A stretch of 64,000 nt of DNA from Rhodococcus sp. (in: high G+C Gram-positive bacteria) (GCF_023264675.1 NZ_JAHFVG010000028.1:1-64000), one strand, 5' to 3'. Counted from the first letter of the stretch, positions 38,773 to 48,419 are shown. Notes: generated by a model from the letters alone, not told the origin. Program-made: numbers and translations.

Positions 38773-40013
38773 TGAGTGCTACCGCCGTGACCGACGTCCG
38801 TCCACACGCCGCACACCTGCTGCGTGGGCGTGTACTCGTCTTTGCGGCCATCATGGTCTCGGCTCTGACTCTGCGCGCCGCAGTCACCTCGATCAGCCCG
38901 CTGTTCGGTCGCATCGGCGCCGACCTGCACTTCGGTTCAACCGTGGTCGGCCTGGTAGGAATGTTGCCTCCGGCGATGTTCGCCGTGTTCGGACTGCTGA
39001 CCCCCGTCATCGTGAAGAGAACCGGACTCGAACGTGCCGCGTTGCTCGCGATGACGCTGACGACGATCGGTATGGCGACACGGGCATTCGCGCCGGGGAC
39101 CGGAAGTCTGCTCGGCCTGTCGGCCATCGCGCTCGCGGGAATGGGCATCGGGAACGTGGTCATCCCGCCACTGGTCAAGCGGTACTTCTCCGACCGGTTG
39201 GCTGTCGTGAGCACCTTGTACATCTGTGCACTGCAGATCAGCACTATGGTGCCGCCGTTGCTGGCGGTTCCCGTCGCGGGGGCGCACGGATGGCGCATCT
39301 CGATCGGAATCTGGGCGGTGGTCGGCCTGGCGGCGGCAGTGCCGTGGCTCGGGGTCGTCCTCGTACGCCGCGGCCGCGACACCGAGGATGTCAGTGGCGA
39401 ATCGGGTTCGGCCGCAGTGCACGAGGCGCCTGCAGGCAAGATCTACCGCTCGTCGCTGGCCTGGGGGATGGTGGGGATGTTCGCGATGACCTCGTTCATC
39501 ACCTACGCGATGTTGACCTGGCTACCGACGATCCTGACCGATGCCGGCATCGACGAAGCTCTCGCCGGCGCCTCGGTCGCGGCGTTCGGAGCGATGGGGT
39601 TGATCTCCGCGCTCGTCGCGCCCTCTCTCTGCGCACGCCTGCGCAACCCCTTCGGACTCGTCATCGCCGCCGCGGTGTTCTACCTCGTCGGTTTCGCCGG
39701 CCTGTATTTCTCACCGACCAGCGGTACCGTTCTGTGGGTGTGCCTGATCGGGCTCGGCACGATGACGTTCCCGATGTCGTTGACGCTGATCAACCTGCGG
39801 ACCCGTACACCTGGCGGATCCTCGGGACTCTCGGGTTTCACGCAGGGACTCGGCTACGTGGTGTCCGCGACCGGACCGTTGTCGTTCGGTCTCTTGCACA
39901 CGTTGTCCGGCGGATGGGCTGTTCCGATGCTTGTTCTGACCGGCTGTGTCGCGGTCCTGCTCGTCGGCGGATACCTCTGTTGCCGACCGCGGATGCTCGA
40001 AGACACCTGGTGA
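38772..40013 (+). CDS. MFS transporter, CynX/NimT family
   Basis: A 413-residue major facilitator with about 12 membrane helices. Signature segments are ALTLRAAVTSISPLFGRI in helix 1, GIGNVVIPPLVKRYFSDR near residue 125 and GSSGLSGFTQGLGYVVSATGP near 355. The CynX/NimT branch handles cyanate, nitroimidazoles or other small anions; the substrate here is unknown. GTG at 38772 is chosen from the promoter spacing; the open frame extends to 38712. It is paired with the divergent GntR regulator. Confidence 0.88.
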   Translation: MSATAVTDVRPHAAHLLRGRVLVFAAIMVSALTLRAAVTSISPLFGRIGADLHFGSTVVGLVGMLPPAMFAVFGLLTPVIVKRTGLERAALLAMTLTTIGMATRAFAPGTGSLLGLSAIALAGMGIGNVVIPPLVKRYFSDRLAVVSTLYICALQISTMVPPLLAVPVAGAHGWRISIGIWAVVGLAAAVPWLGVVLVRRGRDTEDVSGESGSAAVHEAPAGKIYRSSLAWGMVGMFAMTSFITYAMLTWLPTILTDAGIDEALAGASVAAFGAMGLISALVAPSLCARLRNPFGLVIAAAVFYLVGFAGLYFSPTSGTVLWVCLIGLGTMTFPMSLTLINLRTRTPGGSSGLSGFTQGLGYVVSATGPLSFGLLHTLSGGWAVPMLVLTGCVAVLLVGGYLCCRPRMLEDTW

Positions 40014-40156
40014 ACCGCGCGACGCCTATGCGTCGTTCATCTCACGAGTGCCCGATTCGCAACGTGAGACCAAGTTAATCGACAGGTCACCGCAGGCATC
40101 GCCCGCGCAACATGGCTTTTCTATCTTTGGGTCTCCCACGCGATCAGGAGGCCCAC

Positions 40157-41647
40157 GTGACCAGCATTCCCGAGGCACCATCAGCCGAGACTGCTTCGAC
40201 AGCGACACCGAAACCAGGCACGGTTCCGGTGTCGATCAAGCACCGGATCAGCCACTGGAACTCCGAGGACGTCGAAGCCTGGGAAGGCGGCGGCAAGGCG
40301 ATCGCCAAGCGGAACCTCATCTGGTCCGTCGTCGCCGAACACGTCGGATTCTCCATCTGGTCGATCTGGTCGGTCATGGTGCTGTTCATGCCGGTCTCGG
40401 TGTACGGCATCGATGCAGCAGGCAAGTTCTTCCTGGTCGCGGTTCCCACATTGGTCGGTGCGATCCTGCGCATTCCCTACACGTTCGCGACAGCGAAGTT
40501 CGGTGGCCGGAACTGGACGATCTTCAGCGCGCTCGTGCTGCTGATCCCGACCTTGCTGACCATGTACTTCATGCTCAATCCTGCGTCGTACACCACCTAC
40601 ATCGTGGTCGCCGCATTCGCCGGTCTCGGCGGTGGCAACTTCGCGTCGTCGATGACCAACATCAACGCTTTCTACCCGCAACGCGAGAAGGGCTGGGCGC
40701 TCGGACTGAACGCGGGCGGCGGAAACATCGGCGTACCGGTGATCCAGCTCATCGGCCTTCTCGTGATCGCCACGATCGGTAACACCGCACCCGAGATCGT
40801 CTGTGCCGTCTACCTCGTCTTCATCGCCGTTGCCGCGGTCGGCGCTGCGCTCTTCATGGACAACCTCGAGAATCAGAAGACCAACGGTCGATCGATGATC
40901 GACGTTCTCAAGTTCTCCGACTCCTGGTGGATCGCCTTCCTGTACATCGGCACGTTCGGATCGTTCATCGGGTTCAGCTTCGCGTTCGGTCAGGTGCTGC
41001 AGATCAACTTCCTCGCCGGTCTCACCGACGGAGCCCCCGCCACCGCAGCGCAGCAGGCTCAGGCGTCGTTGCACGCAGCTCAGATCGCATTCCTCGGACC
41101 ACTTCTCGGTTCCATCTCTCGCCCGTTCGGCGGTAAGTTGGCCGACAAGATCGGCGGCGGAAAGATCACGCTGTACACGTTCGTGGCGATGGTCTTCTCC
41201 ACCGGAATCCTGGTTGCTGCCAGTACCTGGGACGACGGCACTGCAGGCGCCGCAAGCGGAACGATGATGGCGCTCTTCGTCGTCGGCTTCATCCTGCTGT
41301 TCCTACTCTCCGGGCTCGGCAACGGTTCGGTCTACAAGATGATCCCCGCGATCTTCGCCGCCAAGTCGGTCGAACTGCAGGGCATGACGACGGAGCAGCA
41401 GCAGCACTGGTCGCGTCGGATGTCCGGTGCGCTCATCGGAATCGCCGGAGCAATCGGCGCTCTGGGCGGAGTGGGCATCAACCTCGTGCTGCGCGCGTCG
41501 TACTCGGGTTCGGCGAAATCCGCCACGACGGCCTTCTGGGTGTTCCTCGGCTTCTACGTTCTCTGCGGCCTCGTCACCTGGGCTGTGTATCTCCGCAAGC
41601 CGCGGGTCGTCCAGGGTGACAACACCGATGTCCCTGCCGCGGTCTGA
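40157..41647 (+). CDS. narK: Nitrate/nitrite transporter NarK type
   Basis: A 496-residue MFS protein of the nitrate/nitrite porter family. Two nitrate signature regions are visible: FAGLGGGNFASSMTNINAFYP near residue 155 and LSGLGNGSVYKMIPAIFA near 390. Conserved arginines (ILRIPYTF) lie in the substrate path. GTG at 40157 follows AGGAGG by five bases. It starts the row narK-nirB-nirD-hemD-cbiX, so its role is to bring in nitrate or move nitrite for assimilation. Confidence 0.95.
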   Translation: MTSIPEAPSAETASTATPKPGTVPVSIKHRISHWNSEDVEAWEGGGKAIAKRNLIWSVVAEHVGFSIWSIWSVMVLFMPVSVYGIDAAGKFFLVAVPTLVGAILRIPYTFATAKFGGRNWTIFSALVLLIPTLLTMYFMLNPASYTTYIVVAAFAGLGGGNFASSMTNINAFYPQREKGWALGLNAGGGNIGVPVIQLIGLLVIATIGNTAPEIVCAVYLVFIAVAAVGAALFMDNLENQKTNGRSMIDVLKFSDSWWIAFLYIGTFGSFIGFSFAFGQVLQINFLAGLTDGAPATAAQQAQASLHAAQIAFLGPLLGSISRPFGGKLADKIGGGKITLYTFVAMVFSTGILVAASTWDDGTAGAASGTMMALFVVGFILLFLLSGLGNGSVYKMIPAIFAAKSVELQGMTTEQQQHWSRRMSGALIGIAGAIGALGGVGINLVLRASYSGSAKSATTAFWVFLGFYVLCGLVTWAVYLRKPRVVQGDNTDVPAAV

Positions 41648-41698
41648 CCGCGCCACTTCTCGATTTTTCTCCACAAGAATTCTCTGAAAGGACCTCAC

Positions 41699-44197
41699 GT
41701 GAAGAACGCGGTGGTTGTAGGACACGGCATGGTCGGTCATCGCTTCGTGGAGGCGCTGCGCGCGCGCGACGAGGCAGCCGACTGGAAGGTGACGGTGCTG
41801 TGCGAGGAGGCACTGCCTGCCTACGACCGCGTGGGGCTCTCGTCCTACGTCGGCGCTTGGGATCACCGCGAACTCGCCCTCGCAGGAAACGACTACCTGG
41901 GTGACACCATCGTCGACATGCGGATCGGCGTTCGTGCCGACAGCATCGACCGGGCAGGCAAGACGGTGACGACGTCGACCGGCGACATCGTCGACTACGA
42001 CGCACTGGTGTTCGCGACGGGCTCGTACCCGTTCGTTCCGCCGATCACCGGCCATGATCGCCCCGAGTGCTTCGTCTACCGCACTCTCGACGACCTGGAC
42101 AAGATCAGGGCGTGCGCCGACGCTGCAGGCCCGGGAGCCGTCGGCGTCGTGGTCGGCGGCGGATTGCTCGGACTCGAAGCTGCCAACGCGCTGAAGAAAA
42201 TGGGCATGACGCCCCACGTCGTCGAATTCGCCCCACGCCTGATGCCGCTTCAGGTCGACGAAGGCGGCGGCGCACTGCTTGCACGTCTGGTCACCGATCT
42301 CGGATTGCACGTTCACGCAGGCGTCGGTACCTCGTCGATCACCGAGAACCTCGACGGCGCCGGCCTTTCGGTCGAATTGTCCGACGGCAGTGTGATCGAT
42401 GCAGCACTTCTGGTGTTCTCGGCCGGTGTCCGTCCTCAGGACCAACTGGCGCGCGATGCAGGCCTCGCGGTCGGCGAGCGGGGCGGCATCCTCGTCGACA
42501 TCGGCTGCCGTACCGCCGATCCCGACGTCTATGCGATCGGCGAATGCGCGGCGGTCGAGGGTCGGTGCTACGGGCTGGTCGCGCCCGGCTATTCCACGGC
42601 CGAGGTCGTCGCCGATCGTCTGCTCGGCGGCGAAGCCGAATTCCCGGGTGCCGACATGTCGACGAAGCTCAAGCTGATGGGGGTCGACGTCGCCAGCTTC
42701 GGTGACGCCATGGCGGCTACTCCGGGCGCCCTGGAGGTCGCGTTCAGCGATGCTCCGAAGGGGACCTACGCAAAACTCGTCGTATCGGACGATGCCAAGA
42801 CCTTGCTCGGCGGCATCCTCGTCGGCGACGCCACCGCGTACTCCTTGCTCCGCCCGCTCGTCGGCCGTGAACTTCCCGGTGATCCCGGTTCGTTGATCTC
42901 GCCCGCCGCCGAGCAGGTCGGGATGGGCGCTCTGCCCGACGATGCCGAGATCTGCTCCTGCAACGGCGTCACCAAAGGCGCTATCTGCAGTGCGATCGAG
43001 GGCGGTGCGTGTGATGTCGCGTCGGTGAAGAGTTGCACCTCTGCCGGAACGACGTGTGGAGGATGCCTGCCCTCGATCAAACAGCTTCTCGCCGCGTCCG
43101 GTGTGGTGATGTCGAAGGCGTTGTGCGAGCACTTCGGTCAGTCGCGCGCCGAACTCTTCGAGATCGTCCGAGCCACGAACACGCGTACCTTCTCTTCCCT
43201 GATCGCCAAGTACGGCACGGGGAGCGGCTGCGACATCTGCAAACCCGTTGTCGCATCGATCCTCGCCTCGACGTCGTCGGATCACATACTCGACGGTGAG
43301 CAGGCGTCCCTGCAGGACACCAACGACCACTTCCTCGCCAACATCCAGAAGAACGGCACGTACTCCGTCGTACCTCGGATGCCGGGAGGAGAATGCACCG
43401 CCGAACAGCTCATCGTGATCGGTGAGGTAGCGCGAGACTTCGGTTTGTACACCAAGGTCACCGGTGGACAGCGCATCGACATGTTCGGTGCCCGCGTGGA
43501 GCAGCTACCCGCGATCTGGAAGCGTCTGGTGGACGCGGGCATGGAATCCGGTCAGGCATACGGAAAGTCGCTGCGAACGGTCAAGAGTTGCGTGGGGTCC
43601 AGCTGGTGCCGCTACGGCGTCCAGGATTCGGTGGGGATGGCCGTCGATCTCGAGAATCGATACCGCGGTCTGCGTTCGCCTCACAAGATCAAGTTCGGCG
43701 TGTCCGGGTGCGCTCGTGAATGTGCCGAGGCGCGCGGCAAAGACGTCGGCGTCATCGCGACCGAGGGCGGGTGGAACCTGTACGTCGGTGGCAACGGCGG
43801 CCAATCGCCCAAGCACGCTCAACTGCTCGCGTCGAACCTCGACGACACGACACTTGTCAGCTACATCGATCGGTACCTGATGTTCTACGTCCGCACTGCC
43901 GATCGACTCCAGCGCACCGCTCCCTGGCTGGACGCACTCGACGGCGGGCTGGAGCACCTCAAAGCGGTCGTGTGCGAGGACAGTCTCGGAATCGGCAACG
44001 AGCTCGAAGCCGATATGGATCGCCACGTTGCCGGCTACAAGGACGAGTGGGCCGGGGTTCTGGAAGACGAGGAGAAGCTTGGCCGTTTCGTCTCCTTCGT
44101 CAACGCTCCGGAGGAATCGGATCCGACGATCGCGTTCGACGAGAGCGGTGAGCGGAAGGTTCCCGTGTTGATGGGAATGCCGTCTTTCGGGCCCTGA
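41699..44197 (+). CDS. nirB: Assimilatory nitrite reductase [NAD(P)H], large subunit
   Basis: An 832-residue enzyme that reduces nitrite to ammonium with six electrons. FAD and NAD(P)H binding domains cover about 1-310 (VVVGHGMVGHRFVEAL; VVVGGGLLGLEAANAL). A BFD-type 2Fe-2S domain follows near 415-470 (ICSCNGV, CGGC), then the siroheme and 4Fe-4S half with CVGSSWC near 630 and GCAREC near 670. GTG at 41699 follows AAAGGA. It lies 51 bases after narK. Siroheme is presumably supplied through the downstream hemD and cbiX products. Confidence 0.96.
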   Translation: MKNAVVVGHGMVGHRFVEALRARDEAADWKVTVLCEEALPAYDRVGLSSYVGAWDHRELALAGNDYLGDTIVDMRIGVRADSIDRAGKTVTTSTGDIVDYDALVFATGSYPFVPPITGHDRPECFVYRTLDDLDKIRACADAAGPGAVGVVVGGGLLGLEAANALKKMGMTPHVVEFAPRLMPLQVDEGGGALLARLVTDLGLHVHAGVGTSSITENLDGAGLSVELSDGSVIDAALLVFSAGVRPQDQLARDAGLAVGERGGILVDIGCRTADPDVYAIGECAAVEGRCYGLVAPGYSTAEVVADRLLGGEAEFPGADMSTKLKLMGVDVASFGDAMAATPGALEVAFSDAPKGTYAKLVVSDDAKTLLGGILVGDATAYSLLRPLVGRELPGDPGSLISPAAEQVGMGALPDDAEICSCNGVTKGAICSAIEGGACDVASVKSCTSAGTTCGGCLPSIKQLLAASGVVMSKALCEHFGQSRAELFEIVRATNTRTFSSLIAKYGTGSGCDICKPVVASILASTSSDHILDGEQASLQDTNDHFLANIQKNGTYSVVPRMPGGECTAEQLIVIGEVARDFGLYTKVTGGQRIDMFGARVEQLPAIWKRLVDAGMESGQAYGKSLRTVKSCVGSSWCRYGVQDSVGMAVDLENRYRGLRSPHKIKFGVSGCARECAEARGKDVGVIATEGGWNLYVGGNGGQSPKHAQLLASNLDDTTLVSYIDRYLMFYVRTADRLQRTAPWLDALDGGLEHLKAVVCEDSLGIGNELEADMDRHVAGYKDEWAGVLEDEEKLGRFVSFVNAPEESDPTIAFDESGERKVPVLMGMPSFGP

Positions 44198-44300
44198 CAA
44201 CGGCCACGTCACGAAACTGAACGCATGTGCACACCCGGGTAATCGCCATTTAACGACGAAGAAACATCGGCAACGTGCAATAGCACCAGGAGGTACACAG

Positions 44301-44711
44301 ATGACTCTCATCGATTCTCGAACCGGCACAGGTAGCGCGCTCGGCACGACGGGGCAGCACGCCGCCACTCGCACATCTCGAGAGTGGACCGCAGCGTGCA
44401 GTGTGGACTCGTTGGTCCCCGGCCGCGGTGTCGCGGTGCTTCTACGTGGTGGCACACAAGCAGCGCTGTTCCTGCTGCCCGGTGGTCACGTGTTCGCAGT
44501 GGGCAACATCGATCCGTTCGGCCGCGCTGCCGTCATGTCCCGCGGGCTGGTCGGCGATCGCGCCGGCGAGCCGACGGTTGCGTCACCTTTGCTCAAGCAG
44601 GTGTTCAGCCTCGTCGACGGGCGCTGCCTCGACGACGAGTCCGCGACGATCGGATCGTTCGAGACCCGAATCGTCGACGGCGTGATCTTCGTGCGTGGCG
44701 AATCGACGTGA
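44301..44711 (+). CDS. nirD: Nitrite reductase small subunit NirD
   Basis: A 136-residue Rieske-fold protein that lacks the usual cysteine and histidine cluster ligands, as is normal for NirD. Conserved parts are RGVAVLLRGGTQAALFLL, VFAVGNIDPFGRAAVMSRGLVG and SPLLKQVFSL. It partners NirB. ATG at 44301 is preceded by AGGAGG. A 103-base gap separates it from nirB; I saw no clear terminator there. Confidence 0.94.
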   Translation: MTLIDSRTGTGSALGTTGQHAATRTSREWTAACSVDSLVPGRGVAVLLRGGTQAALFLLPGGHVFAVGNIDPFGRAAVMSRGLVGDRAGEPTVASPLLKQVFSLVDGRCLDDESATIGSFETRIVDGVIFVRGEST

Positions 44712-44754
44712 CCCAACCGGCCCGAGCACTCGCGTTCCGAGGGGAGCTCGTGGA

Positions 44755-45969
44755 ATGAGTACGGACGCAGACACCCCGCTTGCCGGGTTCACCGTCGGGA
44801 TCACCGCGTCGCGCAGGGCCGAGGAGTTCGCCACGCTGCTGGTCCGGCGTGGGGCGTCCGTCATGCATGCTCCCGCCATCCGCATCATTCCGCTCGCCGA
44901 CGACGCGGAACTCGAACGCGTCACGGAATCGATCATCGCTGATCCTCCCGAGATCACCGTTGCCACAACGGGTATCGGTTTTCGCGGGTGGGTCGAGGCT
45001 GCTGAAGGGTGGGGGCAGGCCGAGAGCCTGGGACGAGCGCTGGCGTCGTCGAGATTGCTCGCCCGCGGCCCCAAGGCCAAGGGTGCGATACGCGCAGCCG
45101 ACCTTCGTGAGGAATGGAGCCCGGCGTCCGAATCGTCGGCAGAGGTCCTGGAGCATCTGCTCGAAGAAGGTGTGGTGGGCAAGCGGATTGCAGTCCAATT
45201 GCACGGCGCTACCACGGAATGGGAGCCGGTCCCGGACTTCTGTGAGGTGCTGCGCGAGGCCGGTGCCGAGGTGGTTCCAGTTCCGGTATACCGGTGGACC
45301 GCCCCGGACGACGGTGCGCCCATGGATCGCATGATCGAAGCCGTCGTCGTCGGCGATCTCGATGCCATCAGCTTCACCAGTGCGCCTGCGGTGGCATCGC
45401 TGCTGATGAGGGCCGATGAGAACGGTGTGCTGGAGCCGCTCCTGCAGTCGATGCGCAATCGGGTTCTTCCGGTGTGCGTCGGGCCGGTCACCGCAGCGCC
45501 GCTGGAGCAGTTGAAGGTGGCGACGACACAGCCTGCGCGTGCGCGTCTCGGAGCACTGGCCAGGCATATCGCCGAGGAGCTCCCGCGACGATGCGCGCCG
45601 ATGGATGCGGGTGGCCATCAGTTGAGTGTCCGCGGCCGGTGTGTCGTCGTCGACGGTGTCGTGCGCTCGGTGTCGCCTGCGGGGATGGCGTTGATGAAGA
45701 CGTTGGCATCGCGGCCAGGACGCGTGGTGTCTCGCGACGAGCTTCTCGCGGCCCTGCCCGGAGGTGGAGAGGACACGCACGCCGTCGAGACCGCGATGAC
45801 ACGGCTTCGTTCTTCGCTCGGTGCACCGAAGATTGTTCACACCGTCGTCAAGCGTGGATATCGACTGGCGGTCGATCCTGTCGAGGTCCACGAAGCTACC
45901 AGCGAAAACGGCTCTGCCGCAGCATCACACGTTCCGCCGATCCGAATTCCCGAAGGGGGCAAGTACTGA
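44755..45969 (+). CDS. Uroporphyrinogen-III synthase fused to a winged-helix regulator
   Basis: A 404-residue fusion. Residues ~10-270 form a HemD-like synthase (VGITASRRAEEFATLLVRRG, ISFTSAPAVASLL, VCVGPVTAAPL), which makes uroporphyrinogen III, the precursor of siroheme. Residues ~295-380 form an OmpR-type winged helix (SPAGMALMKTLASRPGRVVSRDELLAAL, then HTVVKRGYRL). The M. tuberculosis relative is Rv0260c, also near nitrate genes. It may act as a regulator, an enzyme or both. GAGGGGAG precedes ATG 44755. Confidence 0.9.
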   Translation: MSTDADTPLAGFTVGITASRRAEEFATLLVRRGASVMHAPAIRIIPLADDAELERVTESIIADPPEITVATTGIGFRGWVEAAEGWGQAESLGRALASSRLLARGPKAKGAIRAADLREEWSPASESSAEVLEHLLEEGVVGKRIAVQLHGATTEWEPVPDFCEVLREAGAEVVPVPVYRWTAPDDGAPMDRMIEAVVVGDLDAISFTSAPAVASLLMRADENGVLEPLLQSMRNRVLPVCVGPVTAAPLEQLKVATTQPARARLGALARHIAEELPRRCAPMDAGGHQLSVRGRCVVVDGVVRSVSPAGMALMKTLASRPGRVVSRDELLAALPGGGEDTHAVETAMTRLRSSLGAPKIVHTVVKRGYRLAVDPVEVHEATSENGSAAASHVPPIRIPEGGKY

Positions 45970-45970
45970 G

Positions 45971-46702
45971 ATGACCGATCCTGGACAACCATCACTCGTT
46001 CTCGTCGCGCACGGTACGCGTAATCCGCGGGGCGTCGAGATGATCGCCGAACTTGCCGACGCGGTCAGTCTGAAAGTCGGCACGACGCGCGTTGCGTTCG
46101 TCGATGTCCTCGGGCCGTCTCCCAAGGAAGTCCTCCGTGAACTGGAGGGGCCTGCGGTTGTGGTCCCTGCCTTCTTGGCTTCCGGGTTCCACGTTCACAC
46201 CGATGTTCCGCGGGAGGTGGCCGAAAGCGGCCATCGATCGGTGGCGGTCACGCGAGCTCTCGGACCTGATCCGGTTTTCGCGGCGGTCATGCTGGAGCGC
46301 CTCGTCGACGCGGGCTGGCGTCCCGGTGACGCCATCGTGTTCGCGGCCGCCGGATCCTCGGACAAGCGCGCCCTTCTCGAGCATCGCCGTGCTGCCGCCA
46401 TGTTGGCCGATATCGCCCGGGTGCAGGTCGGAATCGGCTATGTGGCGACAGCGGAGCCGTCCGTGCCCGCCGCGATCGAAGCGCTGAGAGGTCAAGGCCA
46501 CGAGCGTGTGTTCGTCGCGTCCTATCTATTGGCTCGCGGACTCTTTCACACCCGTCTGGCGGACGCCGGAAGTGACGGCGTGGCCGAACCTCTCGGATTA
46601 CATTCCGGCATAGTCGATCTGGTCGTCGATCGTTTCCTCGACGGAACGCGCAGGCTCGTCAACGAGGCAATGGCAGCAGTTCCACGGGCTCGCTCGAGTT
46701 GA
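45971..46702 (+). CDS. Sirohydrochlorin chelatase, CbiX type
   Basis: A 243-residue chelatase that puts iron (or cobalt) into sirohydrochlorin, the last step to siroheme. The N-terminal LVLVAHGTRNPRG carries a catalytic His, and VVPAFLASGFHVHTDVP near residue 65 a second metal-binding pair. The matching C-terminal half has VASYLLARGLFHTRL. It starts one base after the hemD stop, so the pair is cotranscribed and serves NirB. Its last 44 bases overlap the end of the converging mobA-moeA gene. Confidence 0.9.
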   Translation: MTDPGQPSLVLVAHGTRNPRGVEMIAELADAVSLKVGTTRVAFVDVLGPSPKEVLRELEGPAVVVPAFLASGFHVHTDVPREVAESGHRSVAVTRALGPDPVFAAVMLERLVDAGWRPGDAIVFAAAGSSDKRALLEHRRAAAMLADIARVQVGIGYVATAEPSVPAAIEALRGQGHERVFVASYLLARGLFHTRLADAGSDGVAEPLGLHSGIVDLVVDRFLDGTRRLVNEAMAAVPRARSS

Positions 46703-48419
46703 AGTTCGCCGGGATCAGCGCGAGCGCATCGTTGTCGACCAGATGTAATAGATGGGCAGTGCGCACCGGTTCCTGAACCCGCCAGTGCGTGCCCTCCCGT
46801 TTCACCGGGACGAGGCGAGCAACCGGCGACGCTGTCGACGGCTCGCCTGCGAGGAGCCCTGTCACCGGCACGCGCCGGGCTCGGCAGGTCAGGGCATCGA
46901 CGATGGCAGGACCGGTCAGCATCAAGGTGCCGACCGCGGCCAAAGGATTCCCCGGAAGGCCGAGTACCACCGTCCCTGAAGGCAGCACTGCGGTGATCTG
47001 CGACCCTCCCGGTCGAATCTTCGTGCGTTGTACGATGACGTCGGCGTCGGCTCGAACGAGTGCTCGGCGAAGTTGGTCTGCGGCACCACCTCCGGTTGCC
47101 CCCACGACCACGACGACGTCGGCCGACGCGGGTCGCGCCAACAGATCTTCGAAGCCGTTCGGGGAATCCGGCAGATACACCGTGTCGACCAGAGTGATGC
47201 CGCACGCGGCGAGATAGTGCACGAGAACAGGTCCGAGGCTGTCACGAGTCTGGCCCGCGTCCAGAGGTCCTTCGGCACGAATCTCGTTTCCGCTGAGTAT
47301 GATCCGTGCTCGAACCGGGCCTCGCACGATGAGTCGCTCGACTTCGCCGCTGAGTGCGACGGACAGTACGGCAGCCGAGACTTCTCGTCCGATGCCCGCC
47401 AATTCCGTCCCGGCCGACCAATCCTCGCCTGCCCGGCGGGTGTCGTCGCGGATGGGCGCACCTTCGCGGCGGCGCAGGAGGTTGCCGTCTCGCACCACAT
47501 GTTCGTCTCGGATGATCGAGGTCGCACCCTCGGGTACGAACGCCCCGGTGGCGATGCGCATCGCACTGCCCGTCGGCACATTCTTCTCGATCGTTGTTCC
47601 TGCATAGGCAATCTCGCCGCGTACCGTCCACGGCCCCTCGCCTGCCACGGCGTAGCCGTCCATCGCGGAGATGTTCACGGGAGGAAGGGGAGTGGCAGCG
47701 AGGATGGGCTCGGCCAGGGTGCTTCCGAAGGCCTCGGTCAGTGGTGTCACCCGGGTGGGCAGCGGCGATATGCGCCGCCGGAGAGCGGTGCGAGCCTCGT
47801 CGACTGTCGGAACCGGTTCCTCCGGAGCCGCTGCCGCGGCGCGTTCACGTGCTGCCGCGAGGTCGTCGACGGTGTCGCAATCATCGATGTTCGGAACTGC
47901 CACCACTCCGTGGTCCTTCGGCACTATCGACCGCACGGATAAATTCGCGGTGTCGGAGAGTTCGGCGACGTGGAGTCGGAGCTTCTCGGAGTCCCAGGCG
48001 CCGAACAGATATTGTGTCCGTCCGGAGTGGTCGGCGGCGAAGACAGCCGAGTGCGACCCCAGGTTCGACCGAAGAATGTCGACGGATCCTGCGTCGACGA
48101 AGGGAAGGTCCGACGCCAACACCACGACGACCCTGGCGGAGCCTGCCTGCGGAAGAGCCGCGAGGCCTGCCGCTATGGCCGCAACCGGTCCCGACCCGAT
48201 CGGACTCTCGCGCGTCTGCACGATGTCGGGGTCCAGGTCGTGGCGGTGAGGACCGACGACGACCGTGACGCCTGCCATCGAGACTGCATCGATCGCGCGC
48301 CGGATGAGGCTTATCCCACCGACGGTCGATGCAGGCTTGTCGATGCCGCCCATCCGGCGTCCGCTTCCGCCGGCGAGGACGATGGCATCGATTGTCGTGT
48401 CGGTGGAGGGATCGCTCAC
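46659..48419 (-). CDS. MobA-MoeA fusion (molybdenum cofactor guanylyltransferase and molybdenumtransferase)
   Basis: A 586-residue fusion. The N-terminal MobA domain (about 8-200) has the GTP-binding LAGGSGRRMGGIDKP and later ASDLPFVDAG. The C-terminal MoeA domain (about 215-586) has PLPPVNISAMDGYAVAG, GSAMRIATGAFVP, and VLGLPGNPLAAVGTLML. MoeA inserts molybdenum into molybdopterin and MobA adds GMP to make the bis-MGD cofactor. The usual MoeA motif GGxSxG is altered to GATGGGAAD. GTG at 48419 overlaps the thioesterase stop by four bases. The fusion would supply molybdoenzymes such as a nitrate reductase encoded elsewhere. Confidence 0.9.
   Translation of the reverse strand: MSDPSTDTTIDAIVLAGGSGRRMGGIDKPASTVGGISLIRRAIDAVSMAGVTVVVGPHRHDLDPDIVQTRESPIGSGPVAAIAAGLAALPQAGSARVVVVLASDLPFVDAGSVDILRSNLGSHSAVFAADHSGRTQYLFGAWDSEKLRLHVAELSDTANLSVRSIVPKDHGVVAVPNIDDCDTVDDLAAARERAAAAAPEEPVPTVDEARTALRRRISPLPTRVTPLTEAFGSTLAEPILAATPLPPVNISAMDGYAVAGEGPWTVRGEIAYAGTTIEKNVPTGSAMRIATGAFVPEGATSIIRDEHVVRDGNLLRRREGAPIRDDTRRAGEDWSAGTELAGIGREVSAAVLSVALSGEVERLIVRGPVRARIILSGNEIRAEGPLDAGQTRDSLGPVLVHYLAACGITLVDTVYLPDSPNGFEDLLARPASADVVVVVGATGGGAADQLRRALVRADADVIVQRTKIRPGGSQITAVLPSGTVVLGLPGNPLAAVGTLMLTGPAIVDALTCRARRVPVTGLLAGEPSTASPVARLVPVKREGTHWRVQEPVRTAHLLHLVDNDALALIPANFNSSEPVELLPLPR

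Noticed and set aside
40069..40092. Possible GlnR box before narK (GTTAA and GTCAC half-sites)
   Set aside because: Spacing is seven bases rather than six and only one half matches well. GlnR control of nitrite genes is likely on general grounds, but this site does not show it.
41303..43330. 675-codon open frame on the minus strand opposite narK and nirB
   Set aside because: No recognisable motif, and it covers the conserved nirB cofactor domains on the other strand.
44239..44254. Possible GlnR box between nirB and nirD (GTAAT-N6-TTAAC)
   Set aside because: Spacing fits but only seven of ten bases match; such matches are expected by chance.
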